In this document: piece after piece, positions 15,766 to 25,615 of the stretch
Position numbering within the stretch: position 1 is the stretch's first letter
How the letters are laid out: each line of letters starts with the position of its first letter
Source of the DNA: Ralstonia condita
GTDB taxonomy: Bacteria; Pseudomonadota; Gammaproteobacteria; Burkholderiales; Burkholderiaceae
DNA: 64,000 nt
Direction: 5' to 3'
Assembly (NCBI RefSeq): GCF_958405655.1
Contig: NZ_CATYWO010000001.1
Coordinates: 1,302,001-1,366,000, forward strand
Notes under the pieces: model-generated
What the model was told of the DNA's origin: nothing
Seen by the model: the letters and a program-made list of their open reading frames with translations, nothing else
The model's database searches: none
Translations under genes and position numbers: made by a program

Positions 15766-18144
15766 CTAGGCCTTCGCCGCTTGAATGGTCTGCCACACGC
15801 GGTGCGGGGTGGCGGGCATCTGGATGTCCTTCACGCCCAGGGGGGCCAGCGCATCGACGATCGCGTTGATGAGCGCCGGTGGCGAGCCGATGGCTCCCGC
15901 TTCACCGCAGCCCTTCACGCCTAGCGGGTTGTGCGTGCACGGCGTGCCCTTTGCGGTTTCCACCGTGAAGCTCGGCAGGTTGTCCGCGCGCGGCATGGCG
16001 TAGTCCATGTAGGAGCCGGTCAGCAACTGGCCGCTTTCGTCGTACACGCAGCGCTCCATCATCGCCTGGCCGATCCCCTGGCCGAGCCCGCCGTGCACCT
16101 GTCCCTCGACGATCATCGGGTTGATGATGTTGCCGAAGTCATCCACGGCGACAAACCGGTCGATGTGGACCTCGCCGGTGTCGGGATCGACCTCCACCTC
16201 GCAGATGTACGCGCCTGACGGATAGGTGAAGTTGGTCGGGTCGTAGAAGGCGTTTTCGTCCAGGCCCGGCTCCAGTTTGTCGAGCGGATAGTTGTGCGGC
16301 ACATAGGCCGTCAGCGCGATTTCGCCGAAGGTCTTGGTGCGGTCGGTGCCAGCCACCCGGAACACACCGTCCTTGAACTCGATGTCCTCCGCCGAGGCTT
16401 CGAGCAGGTGCGCCGCGATCTTCTTGGCCTTGGCCTCGATCTTGTCGAGCGCCTTCATGATGGCCGAGCCGCCCACGGCGATCGAGCGCGAACCGTACGT
16501 GCCCATGCCGAACGGGATGCGGCCCGTGTCGCCGTGCACGATGTCGACGTTTTCAATCGGCACGCCCAGCCGATCGGCCACCACCTGTGCGAACGTCGTC
16601 TCGTGGCCCTGGCCGTGGCTGTGCGAACCGGTGAACACGGTGACGGAGCCGGTCGGATGCACGCGAATCTCGCCCGCCTCAAACAGCCCGGCGCGTGCGC
16701 CCAGTGCCCCGGCGATGTTCGACGGCGCCAGCCCGCAGGCCTCGATGTAGCAGGAATAGCCCATGCCGCGCAGGCGTCCCTTGGCGCGCGAGGCATCGCG
16801 ACGGGCGGCAAAGCCCTTTACGTCGGCCAACTCGATGGCGCGGTCCAGGCAAGGCTCGTAGTCGCCCGTGTCGTAGGTCAGGCCAACCGGCGTGGCGTAC
16901 GGGAACGTGCGGATGAAATTGCGGCGGCGCAGTTCGGCGGGGTCCATCTGGAGTTCACGCGCGGCCGCTTCCACAATGCGCTCGACCACGTAGGTCGCCT
17001 CCGGTCGCCCGGCGCCACGATAGGCGTCAACCGGCGCGGTGTTGGTGAACACCGCCTTGACCTCGGCATAGATGGCCGGCGTCTTGTACTGACCCGCCAG
17101 GAGCGTCGCGTACAGAATTGTCGGCACGCTGCTGGCAAACGTGGACAGGTACGCGCCCATGTTCGCCGTCGTATGCACGCGCATGGCGAGGAAGTTGCCC
17201 TGCGCATCCATGGCCAGCTCGGCCTGCGTCACGTGGTCACGCCCGTGTGCGTCGGTGAGGAAGGATTCGGAGCGTTCCGCCGTCCACTTGATCGGCCGGC
17301 CGACCTTCTTCGATGCCCACGTGAGCGCTACGTCTTCCGGGTACAGGAAGATCTTCGAGCCGAAACCGCCGCCGACATCCGGGGCGATCACGCGCACCTT
17401 GGCTTCGGCCAGGCCCAGCACGAAGGCCGACATCAGCAGCCGCTCGACGTGCGGGTTCTGGTTGGCGACGTAGAGCGTGTAGCTGTCGTCCTGGCGGGAA
17501 TAGCTGGCGTTGACGGCGCGCGGCTCGATGGCGTTCGGGATCAACCGATTGTTGACGATGTGAAGTTGCGTGACGTGCGCCGCCTTGGCAAAGGCGGCAT
17601 CGGTGGCCGCCTTGTCGCCGTGGCCCCAGATGTAGCAGGTGTTATCCGGCACATCGTCATGCACGGCCGTACCGGCGGTTGCCGCTTTGGCGGGGTCGAC
17701 GACAGCGGGCAGCTCTTCATACTCGACGTCGATCATCTCGGCGGCGTCCTTGGCGATCTTCACCGACTCCGCCACCACCAGCGCTACCTGGTCGCCCACG
17801 TGGCGCACCTTGCCCTGCGCCAGCACGGGGTGGGGCGGTTCCTTCATCGGCGTACCGTCGATGCTGTGGATCAGCCAGCCGCATGGCAGGCCGTTGACCT
17901 TGTCCGCGGCCAGGTCGTCGCCGGTCAGCACGGCGAGCACCCCCGGGTGCGCGCGCGCTGCATCCGCATGGATATGCTTGATGCGGGCATGCGCATACGG
18001 CGAGCGCAGGAACACCGCATACGACTGGTGGGCCTGGACGACGTCGTCGGTGTATTGGCCGGCGCCCGTCAGGAAACGGAAGTCTTCCTTGCGTTTGACG
18101 GAGGCGCCGATCAGGTGGTTGTTGGCTTCTGCGGGAGCATTCAT
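15766..18144 (-). CDS. Molybdopterin-binding large subunit, form II CoxL-like aldehyde/xanthine oxidase family
   Basis: Encodes 792 aa, the normal length for CoxL-type subunits. The loop that distinguishes true CO dehydrogenases reads AYRGAGR at residues 374-380. Form I enzymes have AYxCSFR with the Cu-binding Cys; this protein has no Cys there and so belongs to the form II class, whose physiological substrate is mostly unknown. The catalytic Glu748 in GCGEAGAIG is intact, as are VGGGFGSK and GQGHETTFAQV. It forms an (alpha-beta-gamma)2 enzyme with the 2Fe-2S and FAD subunits encoded on either side. Labelling it CO dehydrogenase would overstate the evidence. Confidence 0.93.
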   Translation of the reverse strand: MNAPAEANNHLIGASVKRKEDFRFLTGAGQYTDDVVQAHQSYAVFLRSPYAHARIKHIHADAARAHPGVLAVLTGDDLAADKVNGLPCGWLIHSIDGTPMKEPPHPVLAQGKVRHVGDQVALVVAESVKIAKDAAEMIDVEYEELPAVVDPAKAATAGTAVHDDVPDNTCYIWGHGDKAATDAAFAKAAHVTQLHIVNNRLIPNAIEPRAVNASYSRQDDSYTLYVANQNPHVERLLMSAFVLGLAEAKVRVIAPDVGGGFGSKIFLYPEDVALTWASKKVGRPIKWTAERSESFLTDAHGRDHVTQAELAMDAQGNFLAMRVHTTANMGAYLSTFASSVPTILYATLLAGQYKTPAIYAEVKAVFTNTAPVDAYRGAGRPEATYVVERIVEAAARELQMDPAELRRRNFIRTFPYATPVGLTYDTGDYEPCLDRAIELADVKGFAARRDASRAKGRLRGMGYSCYIEACGLAPSNIAGALGARAGLFEAGEIRVHPTGSVTVFTGSHSHGQGHETTFAQVVADRLGVPIENVDIVHGDTGRIPFGMGTYGSRSIAVGGSAIMKALDKIEAKAKKIAAHLLEASAEDIEFKDGVFRVAGTDRTKTFGEIALTAYVPHNYPLDKLEPGLDENAFYDPTNFTYPSGAYICEVEVDPDTGEVHIDRFVAVDDFGNIINPMIVEGQVHGGLGQGIGQAMMERCVYDESGQLLTGSYMDYAMPRADNLPSFTVETAKGTPCTHNPLGVKGCGEAGAIGSPPALINAIVDALAPLGVKDIQMPATPHRVWQTIQAAKA

Positions 18145-18162
18145 GGTCGTCTCCTCGCTCGG

Positions 18163-18690
<528 letters not shown>

Positions 18691-18771
18691 AGGAGTCTCC
18701 TTGGGGGAATGGTCGCCGTGTGCCCGCGTCGCAGTGAAGATGCGCGCGGGTTCTGCATTTCGGTGATCGCG

Positions 18772-18788
18772 GCTTTACTCAGTAAAGC
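18772..18788. promoter_or_regulatory. Palindrome upstream of coxS, candidate operator
   Basis: GCTTTACT (18772-18779), one C, then AGTAAAGC (18781-18788) form a perfect 17-bp inverted repeat, 82 nt upstream of the coxS start codon. It stands out as A/T-rich in GC-rich surroundings. No regulator gene is adjacent, so the binding protein is unknown; FadR/GntR-type dimers bind dyads of this size. Function is inferred from position and symmetry. Confidence 0.5.
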
Positions 18789-18883
18789 ACAGGCGACGGA
18801 GAAGACAACCGCGGCGCGGATGGGGGCAAAGCAGAAAAGGGGGCTGCCCCGGCACGGAAAGACCGTGCCGCAGACGTGACAAA

Positions 18884-18900
18884 GGGCCGGAATCCGGCCC
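18884..18900 (-). terminator. Hairpin, possible terminator for the 58-aa gene transcript
   Basis: GGGCCGGA (18884-18891), A, TCCGGCCC (18893-18900) is a perfect inverted repeat. Read on the minus strand it is followed by TTTGT, a short U-tract, and lies 139 nt beyond the stop of the small gene at 19039. A second inverted repeat, GGCACGG (18851-18857) with CCGTGCC (18863-18869), lies just beyond. The 348 nt between coxS and 19039 hold no gene that I can see; besides these repeats they carry the coxS promoter region. Confidence 0.4.
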
Positions 18901-19038
18901 TCGATTGGCACCAGGCGGTCATGACCTAGCGGGTGTGGCGGCAGGTGCTGCGAAGCACGGCCGGCGCACGGAACTGCGGTGTATCGGGTACTACAGATCA
19001 GCTAGCCTGGGCACACGCCCATCAACGATAACGGCGGC

Positions 19039-19215
19039 TTAGGCCTTGGCGGTGCGGTGCGTGCTGAACAGGTGCGCGATTGCCGAGAAGAACTGGGCAA
19101 ACGAGAACGCTTGGCCGCCAGGACGGCGATAGTAGTAGATACCTTCGGACATTTCGCGCTCGATCAGTTCGCGTTCGAGTTGATCGGTCAGCTTCAGGTC
19201 GTTCGTGTTTTGCAT
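19039..19215 (-). CDS. Small hypothetical protein, 58 aa
   Basis: The ATG at 19215 gives MQNTNDLKLTDQLERELIER and a C-terminus with FAQFFSAIAHLFSTHR. It has an acidic amphipathic helix (about 8-24), a YYYRRPGGQ turn and a short hydrophobic C-terminal helix that might associate with membrane. A longer start at 19260 would run through the upstream dyads and is unlikely. The family is unknown to me. The gene is preceded by two tandem TAGGG-type dyads like those before the 57-aa gene at 34065-34238, which suggests common control of small, possibly stress- or growth-phase-related proteins (inference). Confidence 0.68.
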   Translation of the reverse strand: MQNTNDLKLTDQLERELIEREMSEGIYYYRRPGGQAFSFAQFFSAIAHLFSTHRTAKA

Positions 19216-19225
19216 GATTGGCCTC

Positions 19226-19256
19226 TTAGGGAATTCCCGCTTAGGGAATACCCTAA
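19226..19256. promoter_or_regulatory. Tandem TAGGG-N4-CCC(TA) dyads upstream of the 58-aa gene
   Basis: Two copies of a near-identical 15-bp unit lie side by side: TTAGGG-AATT-CCCGC (19226-19240) and TTAGGG-AATA-CCCTAA (19241-19256). The second has perfect 6-bp arms. They end about 10 nt before the start codon on the minus strand, where a repressor would block transcription start or ribosome access. The same architecture occurs at 34252-34282. The cognate regulator is unknown. Confidence 0.6.
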
Positions 19257-19375
19257 TCATACATCAGATGATGCAATGCACCATACGTAAGCTTACGTAT
19301 GCACCACCTGACGTTGTGCGGCCACCACGGTTGCGCCGGAACGCACCAATGCGGTGCGCTGCGCACTTGCCGATC

Positions 19376-19855
19376 TCATTTGACAGGAATCGGCTGCCCC
19401 GCGGGTATCGGTACGGCGGTGACGCTGTTCTTGGGGCTACCCGAGATGACCTTGTCGGAGTAGGTCAGATAGACCAGCACATTGCGCCTGGTATCGACCA
19501 CGCGCACGACGTGCAGCGTTTTGAAGACGAGCGACAGGCGCTGCGTGAACATGTCGTCCTGCTGTGGCAGTGGCTTCGTGAAGCTGATGGGGCCGACCTG
19601 GCGGCATGCCACGGCGGCCTCGCTCACGTCTTCGGCCACGCCGAGCGTGCCCTTGATGCCGCCGGTGCGGGCGCGTGACACATAGCAGGTGACACCCTGC
19701 ACGAGCGGGTCGTCGAAGGCTTCAACGACGATCTTGTCGGAGCCGGTGATGCGGAAGTTCGTGCTGACGCTGCCGATGTCTTCGGCGCGGGAGCAGGCAG
19801 CCGTGCTCAGCGCGAGCAGGGCAAGAAGCGTGGGAAAGCGGACAAACGGGCGCAT
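19376..19855 (-). CDS. creA: CreA family protein
   Basis: Encodes 159 aa from ATG 19855 (MRPFVRFPTLLALLALSTAA); the upstream frame to 19897 adds an unlikely prefix. A signal peptide ends near TAACS, where Cys could be lipidated, so the protein is exported. The mature part begins DIGSVSTNFRITGSDKIVVE and contains FDDPLVQGVTCYVSRA and GGIKGTLGVAEDVSEA, typical of CreA. CreA is a conserved periplasmic protein of undefined function. It ends convergent with nothing close; the LysR gene upstream on the same strand is 41 nt away. Confidence 0.9.
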   Translation of the reverse strand: MRPFVRFPTLLALLALSTAACSRAEDIGSVSTNFRITGSDKIVVEAFDDPLVQGVTCYVSRARTGGIKGTLGVAEDVSEAAVACRQVGPISFTKPLPQQDDMFTQRLSLVFKTLHVVRVVDTRRNVLVYLTYSDKVISGSPKNSVTAVPIPAGQPIPVK

Positions 19856-19896
19856 GGTGCTCGGGTGGTCGGTAAGAGAAAGCATGTGGGAAGACA

Positions 19897-20862
19897 TCAG
19901 AGAAGCGATTCAGGCGGCCATGGCGCGGCGGCATCGTCCAAGAAGGTTGGCCGGACATCCGCGGCCTGGCGGGCGTGTTCGATGCGGCGGTGCAGGGTGT
20001 CCATGAAGACTTTGACTTTGGCCGGCATGAGGCGGCGGCCGGGGAAGACGGCGTACACCCGCATCGGCGTCGATTGGAAATCCGTCAGCACCTCGGCCAG
20101 CGCACCCGAGGCAACCAGATCGGTGGCGAACACCGACGTGATTCGCGCCACACCCAGCCCGGCAATGGCGGCCTGCATGCGCAACTCGCTGTTGGACGTG
20201 CGCATGCGAAAGTCGAGCGGCAGGTTGATGGTTTCGCCGCCGGGCGTGCGGAACTGCCACTCGGTTTCGTTGGAGAGGCCCAGGCACGGCCAGTCGGCGA
20301 GTTGATCCGGGTGCGTGAGCGGCCCGCGCTGCTGCAGAAGCTGCGGGGCGACCACCACCGCGCGCCGCAGGTCGAACACGCGCTGGGCAACCAGGCCGGA
20401 ATCGGGCAGCGGCCCGCGGGGCACGGTCAGCATGATGTCGTAGCCCTGGGCGAGCGGGTCGATCTCGCGTGGCGCCACGTCCACTTCGATGCGCAGGCCG
20501 GCGTGCTCGCGCATGACTTCCAGCACCACCTCGGCAAACTGGCGCGCTGCAAATTCGTATGGCATGGCGATACGGAGCGTGCCGGCCGGTGACTGGAACG
20601 TCGCCGCCGCGTCTTCCGAGACTTCACGCAGGCGCTGGAACAATGGGCCGGCATCGCGAAGCAGGGCCTCGCCGGCATCCGTCAGCCGCAGGCGGCGGGT
20701 GCTGCGCTCGAACAGGCGCACGCCCAGTTTTCCTTCCAGCCGCGATACCGCGGTGCTGACGGACGATTTGGGCAACCCCAGACGATCGGCCGCACGGGTG
20801 AAGCTGCCCAGCGTGGCCACGGTGCAGAAAGTATCCCAATCGTTCCAGTCCGTCGTTCGCAT
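19897..20862 (-). CDS. LysR-family regulator, probable controller of the divergent MFS gene
   Basis: Encodes 321 aa. The DNA-binding domain is at residues 1-65 (TVATLGSFTRAADRLGLPKS, VSRLEGKLGVRLFERSTRR), followed by an effector domain of the AaeR/DmlR-like branch. It is divergent from the MFS efflux gene at 20927, with 64 nt between the two starts, the classical arrangement in which a LysR protein controls its neighbour and itself. The inducer is unknown. Confidence 0.9.
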   Translation of the reverse strand: MRTTDWNDWDTFCTVATLGSFTRAADRLGLPKSSVSTAVSRLEGKLGVRLFERSTRRLRLTDAGEALLRDAGPLFQRLREVSEDAAATFQSPAGTLRIAMPYEFAARQFAEVVLEVMREHAGLRIEVDVAPREIDPLAQGYDIMLTVPRGPLPDSGLVAQRVFDLRRAVVVAPQLLQQRGPLTHPDQLADWPCLGLSNETEWQFRTPGGETINLPLDFRMRTSNSELRMQAAIAGLGVARITSVFATDLVASGALAEVLTDFQSTPMRVYAVFPGRRLMPAKVKVFMDTLHRRIEHARQAADVRPTFLDDAAAPWPPESLL

Positions 20863-20926
20863 GGTTGAACAATGAATTTGTTGAAGGCTGATTTCCGGCG
20901 GTTTTCAGGCAAATTACCATCCCGGC

Positions 20927-22480
20927 ATGAACACGCCAAGCACGCATCCCAGCCTGTCACCCGCCCCCGCGCCACGCCCTGGGCGCGGGGAGTCGACTGT
21001 CGGTAGCCGGCTCGAGCTGCGCATGGTCGGCATGGTGATCGGGCTGGCGACGGGCGTGGATTACATGGCAAACCTGATGTTCTCGATTGCCGGGCCGCAT
21101 ATCGAGGGCGGGGTGCTGGCTTCCCGGGACGTCTATCTATGGGCCGTCACCTCGTATGCAGCGGCGGCCAGCCTCGCGATCCTGGTGATGGGGCGGCTGG
21201 CGGATCACATGACGTACCGCAGGCACACGCTGCTGTCGTTGCTGGTGTTCATCGCCGGCACCGTGATGTGCGCGGCGGCCGATGGCGGCACGATGCTCAT
21301 CGTTGGCCGGGCCGTGCAGGGCTTTGGCGGCGGGCCGATGCTCTCCACCTCGCGCATTTTCGTGCAGCACAGCCCTGTACAGGAACGCCGCACGCTGATG
21401 AAGGGGATGATCTACGGCATCTTCGGGTTGAGCTGCGTGTCGCCGATGCTGTCGGCCGCGCTCACGGAGCAATTTGGCTGGCGCGCCATTTTCGTGGCCC
21501 AGCTGCTCGTGGCGGTGGTCGTCTGCGTGCTGGTGGCGGCGTTCTATCCGCACCCGAGAATGCATGAGCGCAAGGGCGATTTTGCGTCGCTCGACTGGCC
21601 CTCGGCCGTCGCTTTCGGGCTGGCCGCCCTGATTGCCCTGCATGGCTTCCAGCAGGCACGCTTCGTTCACCCGGATGGTTCGCCCGCACAGGTGTTGCCG
21701 ATCATCGCGGTGGCGGCGCTGATCGCCTGGGTCGGCATCCGCCAGGCGGGCCATCCGCTGCCCTGGGTTGACCTGCGCGCCACGCTGCAGCGGCGCTTCC
21801 TCACGGGAATGGTCTTCTACGCCATCTATTACATGTTTGCCAGCGCGTGGGGCTTTCTTTCCTCCAGCCTGCTCCAGAACGGCCTGGGCTTTCGCTACGA
21901 GACCACGGCCCAGTTGATGAGCCTGGGCGGTCTCGTGACCGTCGTGCTGGGCTTTCTGAATTTCCAGTTGACCAGCCTGCTGCCGCCCAAGCGGGTGCTG
22001 ATCTCCATCGGTTTCGTCCTCATGGCCACCGCGTTGCTGTGGCTGGCACACGTGGCCATGCCGGGCGCCTCGGTGGCAGCCGTCGCACCAGGGTTCATGA
22101 TCGAAGGCACGGTGGGGATGTTCGTGGTGATCCAGGTCGCGGGGCTGACCTACGTCGACATGCCCGCCCGGGATTTCGGCCACGCCTATCAGTTCAAGGG
22201 CATCATGCGCGCCTGGGCGCAGGCCTTTGGCACGATGGGCGCCACGTTGCTGCTGCAGCGTGGTCAAGCACAGCACCGCACGGACCTGGTCGGCCACGTG
22301 ACGGCGCTCACGCCGGCGTGGCAATGGCCGCATCCGCTGCAGGGCGCCGAGCTGATTCGACTGTCGGCGGAGATCGACCGCCAGGCCACGCTGCTGGCCG
22401 CCAGCGATCTGCTTGCCTGGGGCGCGTTGATTGCGCTGCTGTGCGCGGGCGCGATCTGGCTGCAGCGCCATCTGCGCTGA
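20927..22480 (+). CDS. MFS transporter, DHA2-like (14 TM) efflux family
   Basis: Encodes 517 aa. The membrane segments are numerous (probably 14), starting VGMVIGLATGVDYMANLMFS. The loop 2-3 motif GRLADHMTYRR corresponds to MFS motif A, and GRAVQGFGGGPML to the motif C region seen in drug:H+ antiporters. The N-terminal 30 residues are Pro/Ser-rich and cytoplasmic. Substrate unknown; efflux of a hydrophobic or organic compound is inferred from the subfamily. It converges on the PBP gene, with 3 nt between the stops. Confidence 0.86.
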   Translation: MNTPSTHPSLSPAPAPRPGRGESTVGSRLELRMVGMVIGLATGVDYMANLMFSIAGPHIEGGVLASRDVYLWAVTSYAAAASLAILVMGRLADHMTYRRHTLLSLLVFIAGTVMCAAADGGTMLIVGRAVQGFGGGPMLSTSRIFVQHSPVQERRTLMKGMIYGIFGLSCVSPMLSAALTEQFGWRAIFVAQLLVAVVVCVLVAAFYPHPRMHERKGDFASLDWPSAVAFGLAALIALHGFQQARFVHPDGSPAQVLPIIAVAALIAWVGIRQAGHPLPWVDLRATLQRRFLTGMVFYAIYYMFASAWGFLSSSLLQNGLGFRYETTAQLMSLGGLVTVVLGFLNFQLTSLLPPKRVLISIGFVLMATALLWLAHVAMPGASVAAVAPGFMIEGTVGMFVVIQVAGLTYVDMPARDFGHAYQFKGIMRAWAQAFGTMGATLLLQRGQAQHRTDLVGHVTALTPAWQWPHPLQGAELIRLSAEIDRQATLLAASDLLAWGALIALLCAGAIWLQRHLR

Positions 22481-22483
22481 GCA

Positions 22484-25400
22484 TCAATCCAGCTTCTGCG
22501 CGGGCGCAGTCGCCTGCGGTACGTTGCAACGGAATGCGGGCGCGGCGTCCTGCAGGTCCAGATACGCCATCAGCGTCGGCGCCAGCACCTTGAGCACCTG
22601 CACGGTCAGCGCACTCGTGAACTTGTACCTGGCCGCGTCCGCCCCGGCGACGTAGGCGACGACGGTGCCGAAGTAGCGGTCTCCCAGATAGAACACGAAC
22701 GCGCCGGATCGACTCACCACCCGCTCGGAGAGGAGCCCGCCGCCGCGGCTGAAGGTCTTGAAACGGTTGTCGCCGGTGCCGGTCTTGCCGCCCACGGCGA
22801 CGGGCGTGCCGTCGTTGTCCATGAACGTCCCCGAGAGCCGCCTGGCGGTGCCGCCTTCCACGACTCCCGCCAGCGCGGCTTTGACCACTGGCGGAATCTC
22901 CGGCGGCAGCACGCGCTCTCCGGCGCTGGGGTCTCTGCAAAGCATGGCCTCGTAAGGTGTGCCGGCGGCAAAGTGCAGGCGATCGATGCGCACGCTGGGC
23001 AGGCGGACGCCATCGTTCTCGATGATACCCATCAGCTCCGCCAGCGAGGCAGGGCGGTCCGCCGACGCGCCGATGGCCGTGCCATACGACGGCACCAGGG
23101 ATTCGAACGGATACCCCAGTCGCTTCCACATGGCATGGATCTGCTGGAAAGCCTCGATCTCGAGCATCTGTTTGATGCGCTTGTCCTGCGCGCCCTTGCG
23201 GTGCGACTGCAGTAGCCATTTGTAGACTGCGAGTCGTTCCGTGGCGCTGGCCTCGTTGACCTGCGCGAGCGTTGCCTGCGGATGCTCGCGCAGATACGCC
23301 ACGAGCCACAGCTCCAGCGGATGCAGCCGCGCGATGTAGCCCCGGTCCGCCAGGTCGAACCGCTGCACCGAATAGTTGTTGTAGAGCTTGGCAAGCGCTG
23401 CGTCGTCAAGCCTGGCGCCCGGCAGGTACGTGCGCAGGAAGGCGGCCAGCTTGTCGGGGCCGGCCTGCGGGTCGATGCTGCGGAAGATGGCGGCCAGCCG
23501 CACCGGCGTTGCATGCGTGCTCTGGACGAGGGTGGCTTCCTGCTCCTGGAGCGTTTTGCCTCGGTACTTGGTGTAGAAGCGGCCCATGAAGAGCTTGCCT
23601 TCGCGATCGGCAAACCGTTGCAGGTAGACCTGCCGCTCGGGGGAGTTCGGATCGGTCAGGGCCTGTGCACCCGCGCTGGGCAACTGGTGCTGAAAGTAGC
23701 GCGAGATATCGCGCATGATCCGCACGAAGACGAGGTTGACCGAGTGCTTGAGCCCCTCGCGCACCGTGAACTGCTGGGTGCCTTCCCATTTTTCGAAATT
23801 CTCGAAGTGCTGCATGCCGCCGCCGGTTGCAAACCATTCGCCGGCGTTACCGGAGTACTTGCGCTCCATTGCTGCATTGAGCATCGGGGTGAGCGAGCGG
23901 TCTTGCGCATGGGCGAGATAATCGACGGCCCAGCGCTCGATCGGGTTCTGCACCGGAATGTTGAGCTTGCGCAGCGCCGCCGCGGGTTGCCCCGCATAGC
24001 GTTGGTGCAGCTCGGCCACGATTTGCAAATATGTCACCAGCGTGCGCAGCTTGGCCGTCGAGCCCAGATCCAGCTTGACGCCCTCGTTGATGTCGAACGG
24101 TTGGTCGAATGTGTCGGCCTGCACCAGCACGCGATTGCCGCCTGGGGCGCGTTCATAGAGGGTGAAGCTGTAAGTCACGCCGCGTGGATCGCCGTGTTGC
24201 AGCATCATGTCGCCCACGAGGCCGGCGGCCTTGGCGTGTGCCGGGTCTTGCAGCTTGCGCAGCTCGGTGGTGATCTGGTGCTGCAAGGGCGCATCGAGCG
24301 TGCTGCTGGCGGTCAGGTCGAGCCGGTCCAGCGCGTACATGCGCGAGATACCGAGCATGCCCGCCAGGTTCACGCGCACGGCATTCGTGCCCTTGTGCTC
24401 GGCGGGCGGAGGCGGTACGCGCGTGCCGAGCGCCTGCTGCTTGAGCGATTGCGCAATGGCCGCGTCGCGCAGCGCGGGCGGAATCACGCCGGACGCGGTA
24501 AGCACGCGCAGGTAGGCGTTCGTCAGCGCCTCCAGTTCATCGAGGTTGTCGAGGTAGTACGACGGCCGGCGCTGCGATACCAGCAGGCTCAGCGCCTCCT
24601 TGTAGGCGAGTGCGCGGTCCGCCAGGGGCGCGGTTGATCCGGCCGACAGCAGCGCATTCACCTGCGCAAAATCCCGTCCGTACCAGACGCGAAGCGCATC
24701 GCCGATACCGAGTATCTCCCCGAACCCGGCGCGCGCGCCCAATGGCACGGTGTTCAGGTAATCGACCACGAGCTGGTGGCGCGTGGCAGTGGTGTCTTCG
24801 CCGCTCAGGTAGGCGCGGATCGACGCCGACACCATCTGGCGAAGCTTTTCGCTAGGGGAATCGGTACGGCCTTCGGGCGAATGGCGATACTTTTCGATCT
24901 GCGTGGCAAGCGTGCTGCCGCCGGGCGATTCATGCTCGGCATTGACGGTATGGAGGGCGCGATCCCATACCGCGCGTGCGAGGCGCGTCCATTCAACGGC
25001 AGGATTGCGCTTGGGATATTCGGTCTGGAGAAGCGTTCGGTTTTCGATGGCCAGCAGCGAATCGACGAGCAGCGGAGGAACCGCTTCGAACCCGTCATAC
25101 ACCCGCTCCGGGTGGCGCACGCGATAGATCGGATGGCCATCGGCATCGAGCAGCTCGAGCCCGGCCTGATCTTTCTCCCGGTAAGGCGCGTTCAGGCCGC
25201 GATCCATCAGCGACAGCATGTCCTGCGACGGCACGGCCTGCTGCGCGACGACGTAGCCGCGTGTACGCAAGCGATCCAAGTACGTGGGGAGATCGTGATA
25301 CCCGAGCCGCTTGTCATACGGCCCGGAGTTCGGGTATCGGGCGGAAGCATTGGGCCCCGGCTTGACCGTAAAGGTTTGCGATCGGGCAAGCTGTGCGAAA

Positions 25401-25513
25401 TAGTGCGCCTGCCATGCGGAGCTGTGGAACTCGCGGACGACGAGCCATGCGGCCATCGCAAGCACGAGCGCTGCAATCAGGGCCAATTTGACGGGGCGCC
25501 GTATTCTTGTCAC
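22484..25513 (-). CDS. Class A penicillin-binding protein-like transglycosylase/transpeptidase
   Basis: Encodes 1009 aa, longer than most class A PBPs. One N-terminal transmembrane helix (about 10-27) anchors it in the inner membrane. The GT51 domain (about 130-300) has the general-base region AIENRTLLQ (Glu157) in place of the usual EDRRFxxH, then GGSTLATQIEK. The transpeptidase domain has the SxxK motif STAK with Ser485/Lys488 and KTGTG with Lys910. It would polymerise and crosslink peptidoglycan in the periplasm. The altered GT51 motif and large inserts set it apart from PBP1a/1b. It has no obvious operon partner. Confidence 0.87.
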   Translation of the reverse strand: MTRIRRPVKLALIAALVLAMAAWLVVREFHSSAWQAHYFAQLARSQTFTVKPGPNASARYPNSGPYDKRLGYHDLPTYLDRLRTRGYVVAQQAVPSQDMLSLMDRGLNAPYREKDQAGLELLDADGHPIYRVRHPERVYDGFEAVPPLLVDSLLAIENRTLLQTEYPKRNPAVEWTRLARAVWDRALHTVNAEHESPGGSTLATQIEKYRHSPEGRTDSPSEKLRQMVSASIRAYLSGEDTTATRHQLVVDYLNTVPLGARAGFGEILGIGDALRVWYGRDFAQVNALLSAGSTAPLADRALAYKEALSLLVSQRRPSYYLDNLDELEALTNAYLRVLTASGVIPPALRDAAIAQSLKQQALGTRVPPPPAEHKGTNAVRVNLAGMLGISRMYALDRLDLTASSTLDAPLQHQITTELRKLQDPAHAKAAGLVGDMMLQHGDPRGVTYSFTLYERAPGGNRVLVQADTFDQPFDINEGVKLDLGSTAKLRTLVTYLQIVAELHQRYAGQPAAALRKLNIPVQNPIERWAVDYLAHAQDRSLTPMLNAAMERKYSGNAGEWFATGGGMQHFENFEKWEGTQQFTVREGLKHSVNLVFVRIMRDISRYFQHQLPSAGAQALTDPNSPERQVYLQRFADREGKLFMGRFYTKYRGKTLQEQEATLVQSTHATPVRLAAIFRSIDPQAGPDKLAAFLRTYLPGARLDDAALAKLYNNYSVQRFDLADRGYIARLHPLELWLVAYLREHPQATLAQVNEASATERLAVYKWLLQSHRKGAQDKRIKQMLEIEAFQQIHAMWKRLGYPFESLVPSYGTAIGASADRPASLAELMGIIENDGVRLPSVRIDRLHFAAGTPYEAMLCRDPSAGERVLPPEIPPVVKAALAGVVEGGTARRLSGTFMDNDGTPVAVGGKTGTGDNRFKTFSRGGGLLSERVVSRSGAFVFYLGDRYFGTVVAYVAGADAARYKFTSALTVQVLKVLAPTLMAYLDLQDAAPAFRCNVPQATAPAQKLD

Positions 25514-25615
25514 TTGCTACGCTCCAATCGCAGGCGAACGCGCGCCTGGTTTCAATCTAGCCCACGCCGCCGTCGTGTCCAGCGCCGTGTCACTTCGGGC
25601 CCGCTGTTGCAAGCT

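Noticed and set aside
21137..22471. 444-codon minus-strand frame opposite the MFS efflux gene
   Set aside because: His/Gln/Arg-rich antisense of transmembrane codons, with no domain.
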